From Myxococcales bacterium (GTDB taxonomy: Bacteria > Myxococcota_A > UBA9042 > PHBI01 > JAAZYN01): a DNA stretch of 5,355 bases. Below are positions 1 through 5,337 of this stretch, piece by piece. The notes under the pieces were generated by a model. That model did not search any database and was not told where the DNA came from. It worked only from the letters and a program-made list of their open reading frames with translations. The number at the start of each line of letters is the position of its first letter. Position 1 is the first letter of the stretch. The translations under genes were made by a program, and so were the position numbers. Location of the stretch: NCBI GenBank assembly GCA_014239625.1, contig JAAZYN010000317.1, positions 1 to 5,355 of the forward strand, given 5' to 3'.

Positions 1-550
1 GCGTCGCCGATGGCGTTGTCGACGAGGAGCCTCCAGCGGGCCTCGCCAAGTAGATGCTTGATGGTACCGAAGCCTACCACCAGGGCGGAATAGGCCATAC
101 GCAGCTGAGGCCATTGGAAGGCGTGGACCAGCACCTCCTCGTGGCCATCGACGCCCAACCCGAGCAACGTGTGCCAGATGTCGTGGGTCTGACGGACGCG
201 CTGAAGCAGGTAGTTGCTCAGCTCATCGGGGCCGTCAGCGCGTCCGGGTCCAGACCGTTCGCGTCGAGGTGGGCGACGTAGCGGTGACCGAGACGATCTG
301 CAGGCAGGGCGCGGAGACCGTCGAAGTCACATGTGGCGCTGGAGATCGCCGGCCGGTCGCGCAGAATCGCCCGGCCCTCGGGGTGGGCCTGCATCATCGG
401 CAGGATGGAGGGCATCCGACCCACCGAGGTGACCTCTTCGGCGGTGAGGAGCGCCAAGGTGTCATTGGAGTCTCGGAGGGCGCGCAGCAGGGAGGTCACG
501 AAGAGAGAGGCTGTCTCGGCGGAGCTCCGTCTCCTGGGAGCGGCGGTCAC
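1..550 (-). pseudogene. COQ4-family protein, frameshifted and cut by the left window edge
   Basis: Two adjacent frames together encode a COQ4-like protein. COQ4 is the ubiquinone-biosynthesis scaffold and C1-decarboxylase family; bacterial relatives outside ubiquinone producers have no settled role. The first part (550 down to about 228, 108 residues) shows an alpha-helical start, then a 'GRAILRDRP' segment and 'LRALPADRLGHRYVAHL', which match the family's 'R-P-x-I' and 'L-P-x-G-T-x-G-x-x-Y' regions. The frame then hits TGA at 218-220. The second part (from 227 to the edge, 75 residues) continues as 'DELSNYLLQRVRQTHDIWH', and a Glu 12 residues after the last His completes the HDxxH-x11-E metal motif (about residues 123-139). 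One base is missing in the run at 228-231 (GGGG on the plus strand). The chosen GTG start at 548-550 overlaps the upstream stop as GTGA, which suggests translational coupling. An ATG at 586 exists but would overlap the upstream gene by 40 bases. About 40 C-terminal residues lie outside the window. Sequencing error and true pseudogene cannot be told apart here. Confidence 0.8.
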
Positions 551-1422
551 AGGTAGGCCCCGAGCCCGAGCTCGAGCCCCCACCAACGCTCATCGGTAAA
601 GGAGAAACCAGCCGGAGGGTCGATGTTGATGTTGAAGCGCAGATCGAAAAAGCCACCGGCGATGAAGGCGCGAAAGAAAGCGGCCACCGAGCTCTGAAAC
701 GCGTCTCCCTCCGCTGGACCGACGGGCACCGCCACGGCCCGAAGGGCGACCCCGGTGCCGACGATCGCGTTACGAAAACCCGCCTGGAGCTCAGCTTGGG
801 CAGCGACGCGCAGGTCATCATCGCTGGGGCCACCGCTGGTTCGAATCATCAACGCGAGGTCGAGGTTGACCGCGAGGCGAAACACCCCCGCCCTGACGAC
901 GACGGCGTTGTCCCACACGATGGACAACAAGCCCGGCGTGTAGAGCCAGAGCTGCCAGAGGCCGTGCGCCTTGGCCGTCGAGGAGTGGGCGAGCAGGGGC
1001 AGGTCGAAGGCGCTGGTCTCGTCAGCCCCCAGGTCGCTGGCGCTGGGAAAGACGATCGCGCCGCCCACGCGCAGCACCAGCAGGTCGCTCATCCTGCTGA
1101 CGTAGCGCCCGCCCAGCGAGATGTTGGCGATCTCGAAGGTGGACAGCCCAGCGTCCTCGTCGTGGCGCTCGGCGATGTGGCTGGTGGGGACGTCGAGGGC
1201 GACCACCAGATCGGCGAGCGCTCGATAATCGATGGTCAGACGCGGCGCGGCGAGCAGGCGCTTCTCCTCACCGGCCGCCCCTTGATGCACGGAGTGCCCG
1301 ATGACGACCGAGCCGCGGACCATGCCCCCGGGGATCTCCGGGTCATGCGCGAATTCGGCGGCCGCCGGGGCGACGACCATCCCCACGAGGGCGACTGACA
1401 GCGGGAGCATGCGGTGGTGCAT
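547..1422 (-). CDS. Secreted, probably outer-membrane beta-barrel protein of unknown function
   Basis: This is a 291-residue protein with a clear signal peptide: a short basic start (HHR), a hydrophobic core (residues 6-19) and an Ala-x-Ala type cleavage site around A22/E23. The mature part has no long hydrophobic helix. It is rich in alternating hydrophobic/polar stretches with aromatics, such as 'SLGGRYVS' (102-109), 'LLVLRVGGAIVFP' (114-126), 'VVVRAGVFRLAVNLDLALMI' (174-193) and the final 'WWGLELGLGAYL'. This pattern fits antiparallel strands of a small outer-membrane barrel, and the end with aromatic and hydrophobic residues at alternating positions is compatible with an outer-membrane targeting strand. 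No enzymatic motif is seen and I do not recognise a named family. A second in-frame ATG at residue 5 would also leave a usable signal peptide; neither start has a convincing Shine-Dalgarno sequence. The stop overlaps the start of the downstream COQ4-family gene (GTGA), so the two are probably expressed together. Confidence 0.75.
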   Translation of the reverse strand: MHHRMLPLSVALVGMVVAPAAAEFAHDPEIPGGMVRGSVVIGHSVHQGAAGEEKRLLAAPRLTIDYRALADLVVALDVPTSHIAERHDEDAGLSTFEIANISLGGRYVSRMSDLLVLRVGGAIVFPSASDLGADETSAFDLPLLAHSSTAKAHGLWQLWLYTPGLLSIVWDNAVVVRAGVFRLAVNLDLALMIRTSGGPSDDDLRVAAQAELQAGFRNAIVGTGVALRAVAVPVGPAEGDAFQSSVAAFFRAFIAGGFFDLRFNINIDPPAGFSFTDERWWGLELGLGAYL

Positions 1423-1565
1423 GCACCCATTACGCCACGAGCGGGGCGGTCATGTCACTCGCCACGGCCGCTGGGTCGCGTGGCCCGGCGCAGTCAGGGG
1501 CAGTGCATCCGCCCACGAGCATCACAGGCTGGGGCTGTCGCGCCGCTCGTCCCGGGCCCGGCGGC
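1423..1565 (-). other. Intergenic gap between pseudokinase and barrel-protein genes
   Basis: This is a 143-base GC-rich gap. It contains a perfect 10-bp palindrome, ccgggcccgg (1552-1561), directly after the pseudokinase stop. The palindrome has no T-tract, so it is not a convincing terminator. I see no clear -35/-10 pair. A roughly 30-residue open frame (ATG-initiated, ending with TAA at 1430-1432, containing 'LVGGC') could be read here, but it has no visible Shine-Dalgarno sequence and I do not call it a gene. Confidence 0.4.
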
Positions 1566-2372
1566 TCACGTGACTCGGTAGACGTACGGGCGGGCCATCC
1601 CGGCCAGGGCCCCGAGGGCCTCCGGGGTGGAGGGACGCTGAGCGGGGTCGGGGTGAAGCATCCGAGCGACCAAGGTGACCAGCGGACCGCAGAGTCGCCG
1701 CTGGGTGTTGCGCGCGCGGATGGGCGTGGACAGCGGGATGCCAAACAGCGCCTCTTCGAGCAGCGCCCCGATGCTGTAGACGTCCTCGGCCTGATCGGGG
1801 TGCCGCTGCGCCGCCACGCTCCATCCGATGAGCTTGGCCCCGCCGGGCTGCAGCACCACGTGATCGGAGCGCACCGAGCCATGAACGATCCCCAGGGCGT
1901 GGGCTTCCGACAAGCCGTGCAGGAGATCGAGCCCGAGTGAACGCACCTCCCGCGAGCGGAGGCGATCGGTCGCGAGGCGGCGATCCAGCCGCACCCCCTC
2001 GAGCAGCTCCAGGACCAGGTACCAACCGCAGCCGCCGGCGACGCCCCAGTCCAACAGCCGGACAACGTTCGGATGCACCAACCGGGTCAACAGGTGAGCC
2101 TCCCTCTCGAAGCGGCCGCGGGACTCTGGGTCCTGGCGTTGCCCCGATCGCAAGAGCTTCATCGCCACCATGCTCTCATCCGCCAGGTCGATGGCGCGCC
2201 ACACGCTGCCGTGGCGCCCCCTGCGGACCAGACTCTGGAGCCGATAGCGGCCCGCGATCTGGTGACCTATCGAGGCCGTGGTGGCCGGCGCGACAGGGGG
2301 TATGTAGCCCATGATGTGAGTGGGTTCGTCAGTCATGGCCTCTCGCAAAGCAAGGGCCGTGCCGGTTCGCAT
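1566..2372 (-). CDS. Stand-alone Hanks-type protein kinase-fold protein, predicted pseudokinase
   Basis: The protein is about 268 residues and consists almost only of a kinase-like domain, with no transmembrane helix or sensor domain. The N-lobe is recognisable: degenerate glycine loop 'VRRGRHGSVW' (49-58, first Gly replaced by Arg), the ATP-anchoring Lys in 'VAMK' (K72), and the helix-C Glu in 'FEREAHLL' (E91) followed by 'HPNVVRLLDWG'. In the C-lobe the catalytic loop reads 'IVHGSVRSDHVVL' (162-174), where a kinase has HRDLKPxN. The catalytic Asp is Ser166, the Lys is Arg168 and the Asn is His171. DFG is replaced by Gly-Trp-Ser (183-185). Only about a dozen residues separate it from 'EDVYSIGALLEE' (196-207), so the activation segment and APE motif are missing. 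The late 'DPAQRPS' element (242-248) is kept. Phosphotransfer is therefore unlikely; ATP binding or scaffolding is possible. The ATG at 2372 has AGGAG just upstream; an ATG at 2336 (256 residues, 'MTDEPTH', preceded by GAGAGG) is an equally plausible start. The far-upstream ATG at 2507 would consume the whole divergent promoter region and is disfavoured. Confidence 0.85.
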   Translation of the reverse strand: MRTGTALALREAMTDEPTHIMGYIPPVAPATTASIGHQIAGRYRLQSLVRRGRHGSVWRAIDLADESMVAMKLLRSGQRQDPESRGRFEREAHLLTRLVHPNVVRLLDWGVAGGCGWYLVLELLEGVRLDRRLATDRLRSREVRSLGLDLLHGLSEAHALGIVHGSVRSDHVVLQPGGAKLIGWSVAAQRHPDQAEDVYSIGALLEEALFGIPLSTPIRARNTQRRLCGPLVTLVARMLHPDPAQRPSTPEALGALAGMARPYVYRVT

Positions 2373-2510
2373 CGCTCCTGTGTTCAAGCACTTAGGCGGC
2401 AGCGGCGGACACAGCCCGGGTCTGGAGACCCCAGCTGGGACTACGGGTGGGGACAACCGTCCCCTCCCTGAGCCCTTGGCTGTCGACGCCGCTCGTGCCA
2501 GGTTCACGAG
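2373..2510. promoter_or_regulatory. Divergent intergenic region with three consecutive inverted repeats
   Basis: This 138-base region lies between the minus-strand pseudokinase and the plus-strand amidase and must hold the promoters of both. It carries GGTCT-gg-AGACC (2419-2430), the perfect palindrome CCCAGCTGGG (2430-2439), and a larger dyad at 2445-2468. The larger dyad has arms GGGtGGGGAC and GTCCCCtCCC around a 4-base AACC loop: nine pairs and one T-T mismatch. The large dyad is not followed by a T-tract and ends about 42 bases before the amidase start, so an operator or 5'-leader hairpin is more likely than a terminator. I could not assign a credible -35/-10 pair for either gene. Confidence 0.45.
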
Positions 2511-4079
2511 ATGGAAAGCAGCCCCCTATGGAGTCTCACCGCGACCGAGCAGCTCGCTCGCATGCGCGCCGGTGCCATCACCTCGCGCGCCATCATCGAG
2601 TCGTGCCGGCGCCGCGCTGAAGCGGTTGACGGACGCATTAACGCGTTGATCTACCGGTTCTGGGACCAGGCGCTGACCCGAGCCGACCAGATCGACCAGG
2701 CGCGGGCGGCGGGTGAGGAGGTGGGCGCGTTGGCCGGGCTCCCGATCACGATCAAGGAGAGCATCGCGACCCCTCCCCTGCCATGCACCCTGGGCGTCGA
2801 GCGCCGCCTGTCGAGCGCCGCGGCCCTCGACGACGCTGTGGTGGTGCGCGTCATCAAAGAGCAGGGCGGGATCGTCGTCGGCAAGACCAATGTGCCGCAG
2901 CTCCTGATCTTCAACGAGACCGACAACGCCATCTGGGGTCGCACCAACAACCCCTGGAGCCTGGACCGTGTACCCGGCGGCTCCAGTGGCGGAGAGGCGG
3001 CGGCGCTGGCGGCGGGGATGTCGTCGCTCGGGGTGGGCACCGACATCGGCGGCTCCATCCGTGTGCCGGCGGCCTACTGCGGGATCAGCGGCCTCAAGCC
3101 CACCGTGGACCGGTGGTCAGCCGCGGGCGTCGTGAGCTCGCTGGCCGGCCAGGAGCTCGTGCGCGGTCAGGTGGGGCCGATGGCCAGGACGGCTCGGGAC
3201 GTGGCGCTGTTGTTCGGGGCGGTGACGCCACAACGCCAACACGCGCTGGACCCCGGCATCCCGCCACTGCCGCTGGGGCCGATGGCGCCGGGCGCGGCGC
3301 GCGACCTGGTGATCGGTTGGTTCGACGACGACGGCTACCTGACGGCGTCGCCAGCCGTACGACGCGGCGTCCGCGAAGCCGCCGAGGCGATGGAGAGAGC
3401 CGGTTGGACGGTGCGACGTATCCAACCGGAGTCGGCCCGCGAGCTGCTCGACACGTACTACGCTGCGCTGTCCGCGGACGGCACGAAGACCGCGGCCTCA
3501 CAGCTGGGCGACGACCCGATCATGCCGCAGCTGCGGAACCTCTTCCGCATGGCGCGACTCCCGGGGCCCGCGCGGCGTGCCCTGGCGGTGTTTATGGGCC
3601 TCACCGGCGAGGGGCGTCTGTCCGCGCTGGTGGGGGCGCTCGGCGAAAAAGACCTGGCGACGTACTGGCAACTGACCGACCGCCGGACGACGATTCGGCG
3701 GCGCGTCATGGCTCATTGGAAGCGCCTCGGGGTGGACATCGTGCTCTGCCCTCCCCACGCCACACCGGCCCTCAAGCACGGACAAAGCGGCGACTTCAGC
3801 GTCGGAGGGTGCTACGCGATGCGGTACAACTTCCTGAACTTCCCGGCGGGGGTGGTACCGGTGAGCCGGGTGAGGGCCGACGAGAGCAGCCGGGTGGCGG
3901 CACGAGACCGCGTGGAGACGACGGCGGCGGAGGTCGACCAGGGCTCACGGGGGCTGCCGGTGGCGGTCCAGGTGGTGGGGTTGCCGTGGCAGGATGCGGA
4001 CGTGGTCAGGGCGATGATCGCGGTGGAAGATGCGGTGCGAGGTGGCGACGAGGTCCCGACGACGCCGGTCGAGCTCTGA
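2511..4079 (+). CDS. Amidase-signature family hydrolase, fatty acid amide hydrolase-like
   Basis: This 522-residue amidase-signature enzyme hydrolyses a carboxamide to acid and amine. All three catalytic residues are visible: Lys82 in 'LPITIKES', cis-Ser158 in 'PGGSSGGE' and nucleophile Ser182 in 'TDIGGSIRVPA'. They are followed by the family's 'CGISGLKPT'. The spacing of 24 residues between the two Ser equals that of mammalian FAAH (S217/S241). The C-terminal part also looks FAAH-like: 'YNFLNFPAGVVPVSRV' (about 440-457) and 'GLPVAVQVVGLPWQDADVV'. A GatA role is less likely, because no gatB or gatC lies beside it and the tail matches the FAAH type better. FAAH's N-terminal transmembrane helix is absent and there is no signal peptide, so it should be cytoplasmic or peripherally membrane bound. 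The true substrate (fatty amide, N-acyl amine or another amide) cannot be told from sequence. The ATG at 2511 has a weak AGG eight bases upstream and begins just before the first helix of the fold. The gene diverges from the pseudokinase. Confidence 0.93.
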   Translation: MESSPLWSLTATEQLARMRAGAITSRAIIESCRRRAEAVDGRINALIYRFWDQALTRADQIDQARAAGEEVGALAGLPITIKESIATPPLPCTLGVERRLSSAAALDDAVVVRVIKEQGGIVVGKTNVPQLLIFNETDNAIWGRTNNPWSLDRVPGGSSGGEAAALAAGMSSLGVGTDIGGSIRVPAAYCGISGLKPTVDRWSAAGVVSSLAGQELVRGQVGPMARTARDVALLFGAVTPQRQHALDPGIPPLPLGPMAPGAARDLVIGWFDDDGYLTASPAVRRGVREAAEAMERAGWTVRRIQPESARELLDTYYAALSADGTKTAASQLGDDPIMPQLRNLFRMARLPGPARRALAVFMGLTGEGRLSALVGALGEKDLATYWQLTDRRTTIRRRVMAHWKRLGVDIVLCPPHATPALKHGQSGDFSVGGCYAMRYNFLNFPAGVVPVSRVRADESSRVAARDRVETTAAEVDQGSRGLPVAVQVVGLPWQDADVVRAMIAVEDAVRGGDEVPTTPVEL

Positions 4080-4122
4080 CGCAGCCGGTCAGAATGGTTG
4101 ACGCCAGGATTCGCCAGGCGTT

Positions 4123-4146
4123 TCGGCCCAGGTCAAGGCGGGCCGA
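4123..4146 (+). terminator. Weak candidate hairpin downstream of the amidase gene
   Basis: A perfect 7-bp stem (TCGGCCC with GGGCCGA, ten-base loop) begins 44 bases after the amidase stop. It lacks the T-rich tract of an intrinsic terminator, so it may only stabilise the 3' end or be chance in GC-rich DNA. Confidence 0.2.
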
Positions 4147-4279
4147 CGCAGGACTGGCCCAGGACTGGCGCGGCTCAATTCAAGGAGACCCGACGCACAA
4201 GCTGGGTCGAACAAGCCCCGAAGGATGGTATCAACCATTTTGACCGGCGGAGTGAATGCCCGCTCAGCAAAGCTGGGTG

Positions 4280-4285
4280 TATACT
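4280..4285 (+). promoter_or_regulatory. Candidate -10 element TATACT for the lipoprotein gene
   Basis: TATACT differs from the sigma-70 -10 consensus at one base and lies in the AT-richer stretch upstream of the lipoprotein. No good -35 hexamer is present 16-18 bases upstream. TTGACC at 4240-4245 is too far away (34-base gap). A second -10-like TATTCT lies at 4319-4324, in which case the 14-bp repeats would overlap the promoter core. The true promoter may need an activator. Confidence 0.3.
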
Positions 4286-4287
4286 TC

Positions 4288-4320
4288 CGGGAAGTGGTTT
4301 AGTCAGCGGGAAGTGGTTTA
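4288..4320 (+). repeat. Perfect 14-bp direct repeat, 19-bp period, putative regulator binding sites
   Basis: CGGGAAGTGGTTTA occurs at 4288-4301 and again at 4307-4320, separated by GTCAG. The first copy also overlaps the perfect palindrome ACTTCC-g-GGAAGT (4283-4295). The 19-bp period places both copies on nearly the same face of the helix (just under two turns), which is typical of tandem operator sites for a dimeric or oligomeric regulator. They lie about 110-140 bases before the lipoprotein start codon and directly after a -10-like TATACT. Confidence 0.5.
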
Positions 4321-4430
4321 TTCTTCCTTCAAGCGTCGTGCACGAGTTTCCATCAATGATGTGCATGCGCGAGCCGGTGGTGGCGTTCCTCATTCGTTAC
4401 CCACTGAAAACGTGTTTCCAAAGGCGTACT

Positions 4431-5075
4431 ATGATGACTCGGTTCTTCGTCACCGCACTGCTCGTCACCAGCGTCGCCGCCTGTGCAGCTCCTCTCGCGC
4501 CGACCGTCGATCCAGCGCCCGCTCCCACCCCACGGCCCCTTCCGACCGAGCCCATTCCGGAGGGCGATCCCGGTCCGACCGAGCCCATCCACGAGCCCCC
4601 TGCAAGGCCAAAAAAGCTCGCGTGCGGGATCGCGAAGACCCGCCTCGAGCTGCCGCGCAGCTGGCTGCACCTCAACGACCGTGCTCAAGCCGTCATCCGC
4701 AACGTCGACGACCGCGATCATTGCGAGACGCCTTGGGGCTTGGTGTGCGGTCGCTTGAAGTGGACCGTGATCCTCACCGACAGCAAGGGCGTGACGGTGA
4801 CCGCCAACGCCCCAGAGGGCCACTACCGCTGCCCCGCCGTCAAACGACCCTCCATCACCGAGTTCCGGCTGCCGGCGGCGCAGGTGGTGATCGTGCCGCT
4901 CGACCTAAGTGCCACTTGGTACCTGGTCAAGCAGGACGAGCTGAGACCGAGCCGAGACATCGTGCGGCCGCGCAAAGTACGCAAGCGCAGCGTCAAGCTG
5001 AAGCCCGGCAAGTACACCCTTCGTATTCGTGGTGGGCGCATCGCCCATGAGATGGAGGTCGAGCTGGTACAGTGA
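4431..5075 (+). CDS. Proline-rich secreted lipoprotein with four-Cys mature domain, unknown function
   Basis: This is a 214-residue predicted lipoprotein. The start 'MMTRFFVTALLVTSVAAC' has a short basic N-region, a hydrophobic core and lipobox V15-A16-A17-C18, so Cys18 would be lipidated; Ala at +2 gives no inner-membrane retention signal. A Pro/Thr/Glu-rich linker follows (about residues 20-61), with the motif PTEPI twice at an 11-residue interval, which should act as an extended tether. The globular part (about 62-214) has four Cys (65, 98, 106, 134) that could form two disulfides, and it ends in strand-like segments, with 'KLKPGKYTLRI' near the end. This recalls immunoglobulin-like beta-sandwich domains, but I do not recognise a family. 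The ATG at 4431 is chosen because AAAGG lies six bases upstream; an ATG immediately after it (4434) gives the same mature protein. The gene appears to be a single transcription unit. Confidence 0.8.
   Translation: MMTRFFVTALLVTSVAACAAPLAPTVDPAPAPTPRPLPTEPIPEGDPGPTEPIHEPPARPKKLACGIAKTRLELPRSWLHLNDRAQAVIRNVDDRDHCETPWGLVCGRLKWTVILTDSKGVTVTANAPEGHYRCPAVKRPSITEFRLPAAQVVIVPLDLSATWYLVKQDELRPSRDIVRPRKVRKRSVKLKPGKYTLRIRGGRIAHEMEVELVQ
4541..4588 (+). repeat. In-frame 15-bp direct repeat in the lipoprotein linker
   Basis: TCCGACCGAGCCCAT occurs at 4541-4555 and 4574-4588, a 33-base (11-codon) period, encoding PTEPI twice. The nucleotide-level identity points to a recent duplication or repeat expansion in the Pro-rich tether; copy number may vary between strains. 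Confidence 0.6.
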
Positions 5076-5125
5076 CCCCGTCCAAAGTCTCGTCGAGGGG
5101 GAGCTGGCCCTGGTCGGTGAGGTAG
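5076..5125. other. Short spacer between lipoprotein stop and transposase remnant
   Basis: No gene is visible. A CCCC/GGGG pairing around an AT-poor loop just after the lipoprotein stop is too weak and lacks a T-tract, so no terminator is called. A TAG in the transposase frame closes the stretch. Confidence 0.3.
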
Positions 5126-5290
5126 GCGTCGCAGGCCGCTTGCCGCGATCGCCCAAAGCTGGAGCGCCTCTGCCGCTACATCACCCGCCCGCCCGTACAG
5201 ACGTCAGGAGAGGCAGAGAGCCTGCACGTGCAGCCCGACGGCCTCGTCGCGCTCACCCTGAAGAGCGGGCGACCGAGGCGATGTGCTGAC
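5126..5290 (+). pseudogene. Degraded IS91-type (Y2) transposase fragment
   Basis: From a TAG at 5123-5125 the frame reads 'CRDRPKLERLCRYITRPP' (5141-5194) and then 'LHVQPDGLVALTLKSG' (5222-5269). This order (R-x-x-LERLCRY-x-x-RP, an acidic/ERL-like stretch, DG-x-V-x-x-x-LK) is the well-known C-terminal block of IS91/IS801/IS1294-type transposases, where it is normally followed by 'W-R-D-G-T-T-H'. Here that continuation is lost ('SGRPRRCAD'), no start codon precedes the match and the catalytic HUH/Y2 region is absent. It is therefore a remnant, not an active element. The boundaries of the original insertion are not visible. Confidence 0.6.
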
Positions 5291-5337
5291 GCGGGGTGTT
5301 TTAGCCCGCATTTCTCACCAGAGTTCGAGCGAAACCG

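Larger units (their letters stand above)
4080..4430 (+). promoter_or_regulatory. 351-base non-coding region upstream of the lipoprotein gene
   Basis: No credible gene is seen. The frame is open in phase with the downstream lipoprotein from 4098, but the translation has irregular composition and would bury the lipoprotein signal peptide more than 110 residues inside the protein. The region holds a possible hairpin after the amidase (4123-4146: arms TCGGCCC and GGGCCGA, 10-base loop, no T-tract). It also has an 11-base tandem element (caggactggc at 4149-4158 and 4160-4169) and a small dyad ATGGT-atca-ACCAT (4225-4238). The sequence from about 4225 onward is clearly richer in A and T than the surrounding genes. 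That part contains the repeat-bearing putative promoter described separately. Confidence 0.5.

Noticed and set aside
796..1398. A long 200-residue plus-strand open frame opposite the barrel-protein gene
   Set aside because: Its composition (Gly/Arg/Asp/His rich) is that of an antisense shadow, whereas the minus-strand frame has a signal peptide and a coherent protein pattern.
1430..1522. Short peptide of about 30 residues containing LVGGC, ending just before the barrel gene
   Set aside because: No Shine-Dalgarno sequence, too short for a real signal peptide, and compatible with chance in a GC-rich gap.
2373..2507. N-terminal extension of the pseudokinase to the ATG at 2507
   Set aside because: It would leave only three bases between the two divergent start codons and no room for promoters; the translated extension is low-complexity Gly/Pro/Arg sequence outside the kinase fold.
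2783..4243. A 486-residue plus-strand open frame overlapping the amidase
   Set aside because: It is an Arg/Gly-rich out-of-frame reading of GC-rich codons; the amidase frame has the complete catalytic triad and family motifs.
4240..4245. TTGACC as -35 for the lipoprotein promoter
   Set aside because: No -10-like hexamer lies 16-18 bases downstream, and TATACT is too far away.
4289..4337. ECF-sigma style promoter using GGAA of the direct repeat and CGTC at 4334-4337
   Set aside because: The distance between the GGAA of the second repeat and CGTC (21 bases) is longer than usual for ECF promoters, and the first copy has no CGTC partner.
4098..4430. N-terminal extension of the lipoprotein frame
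   Set aside because: It would place the signal peptide and lipobox internally and has no protein-like pattern; the region carries promoter-like repeats instead.
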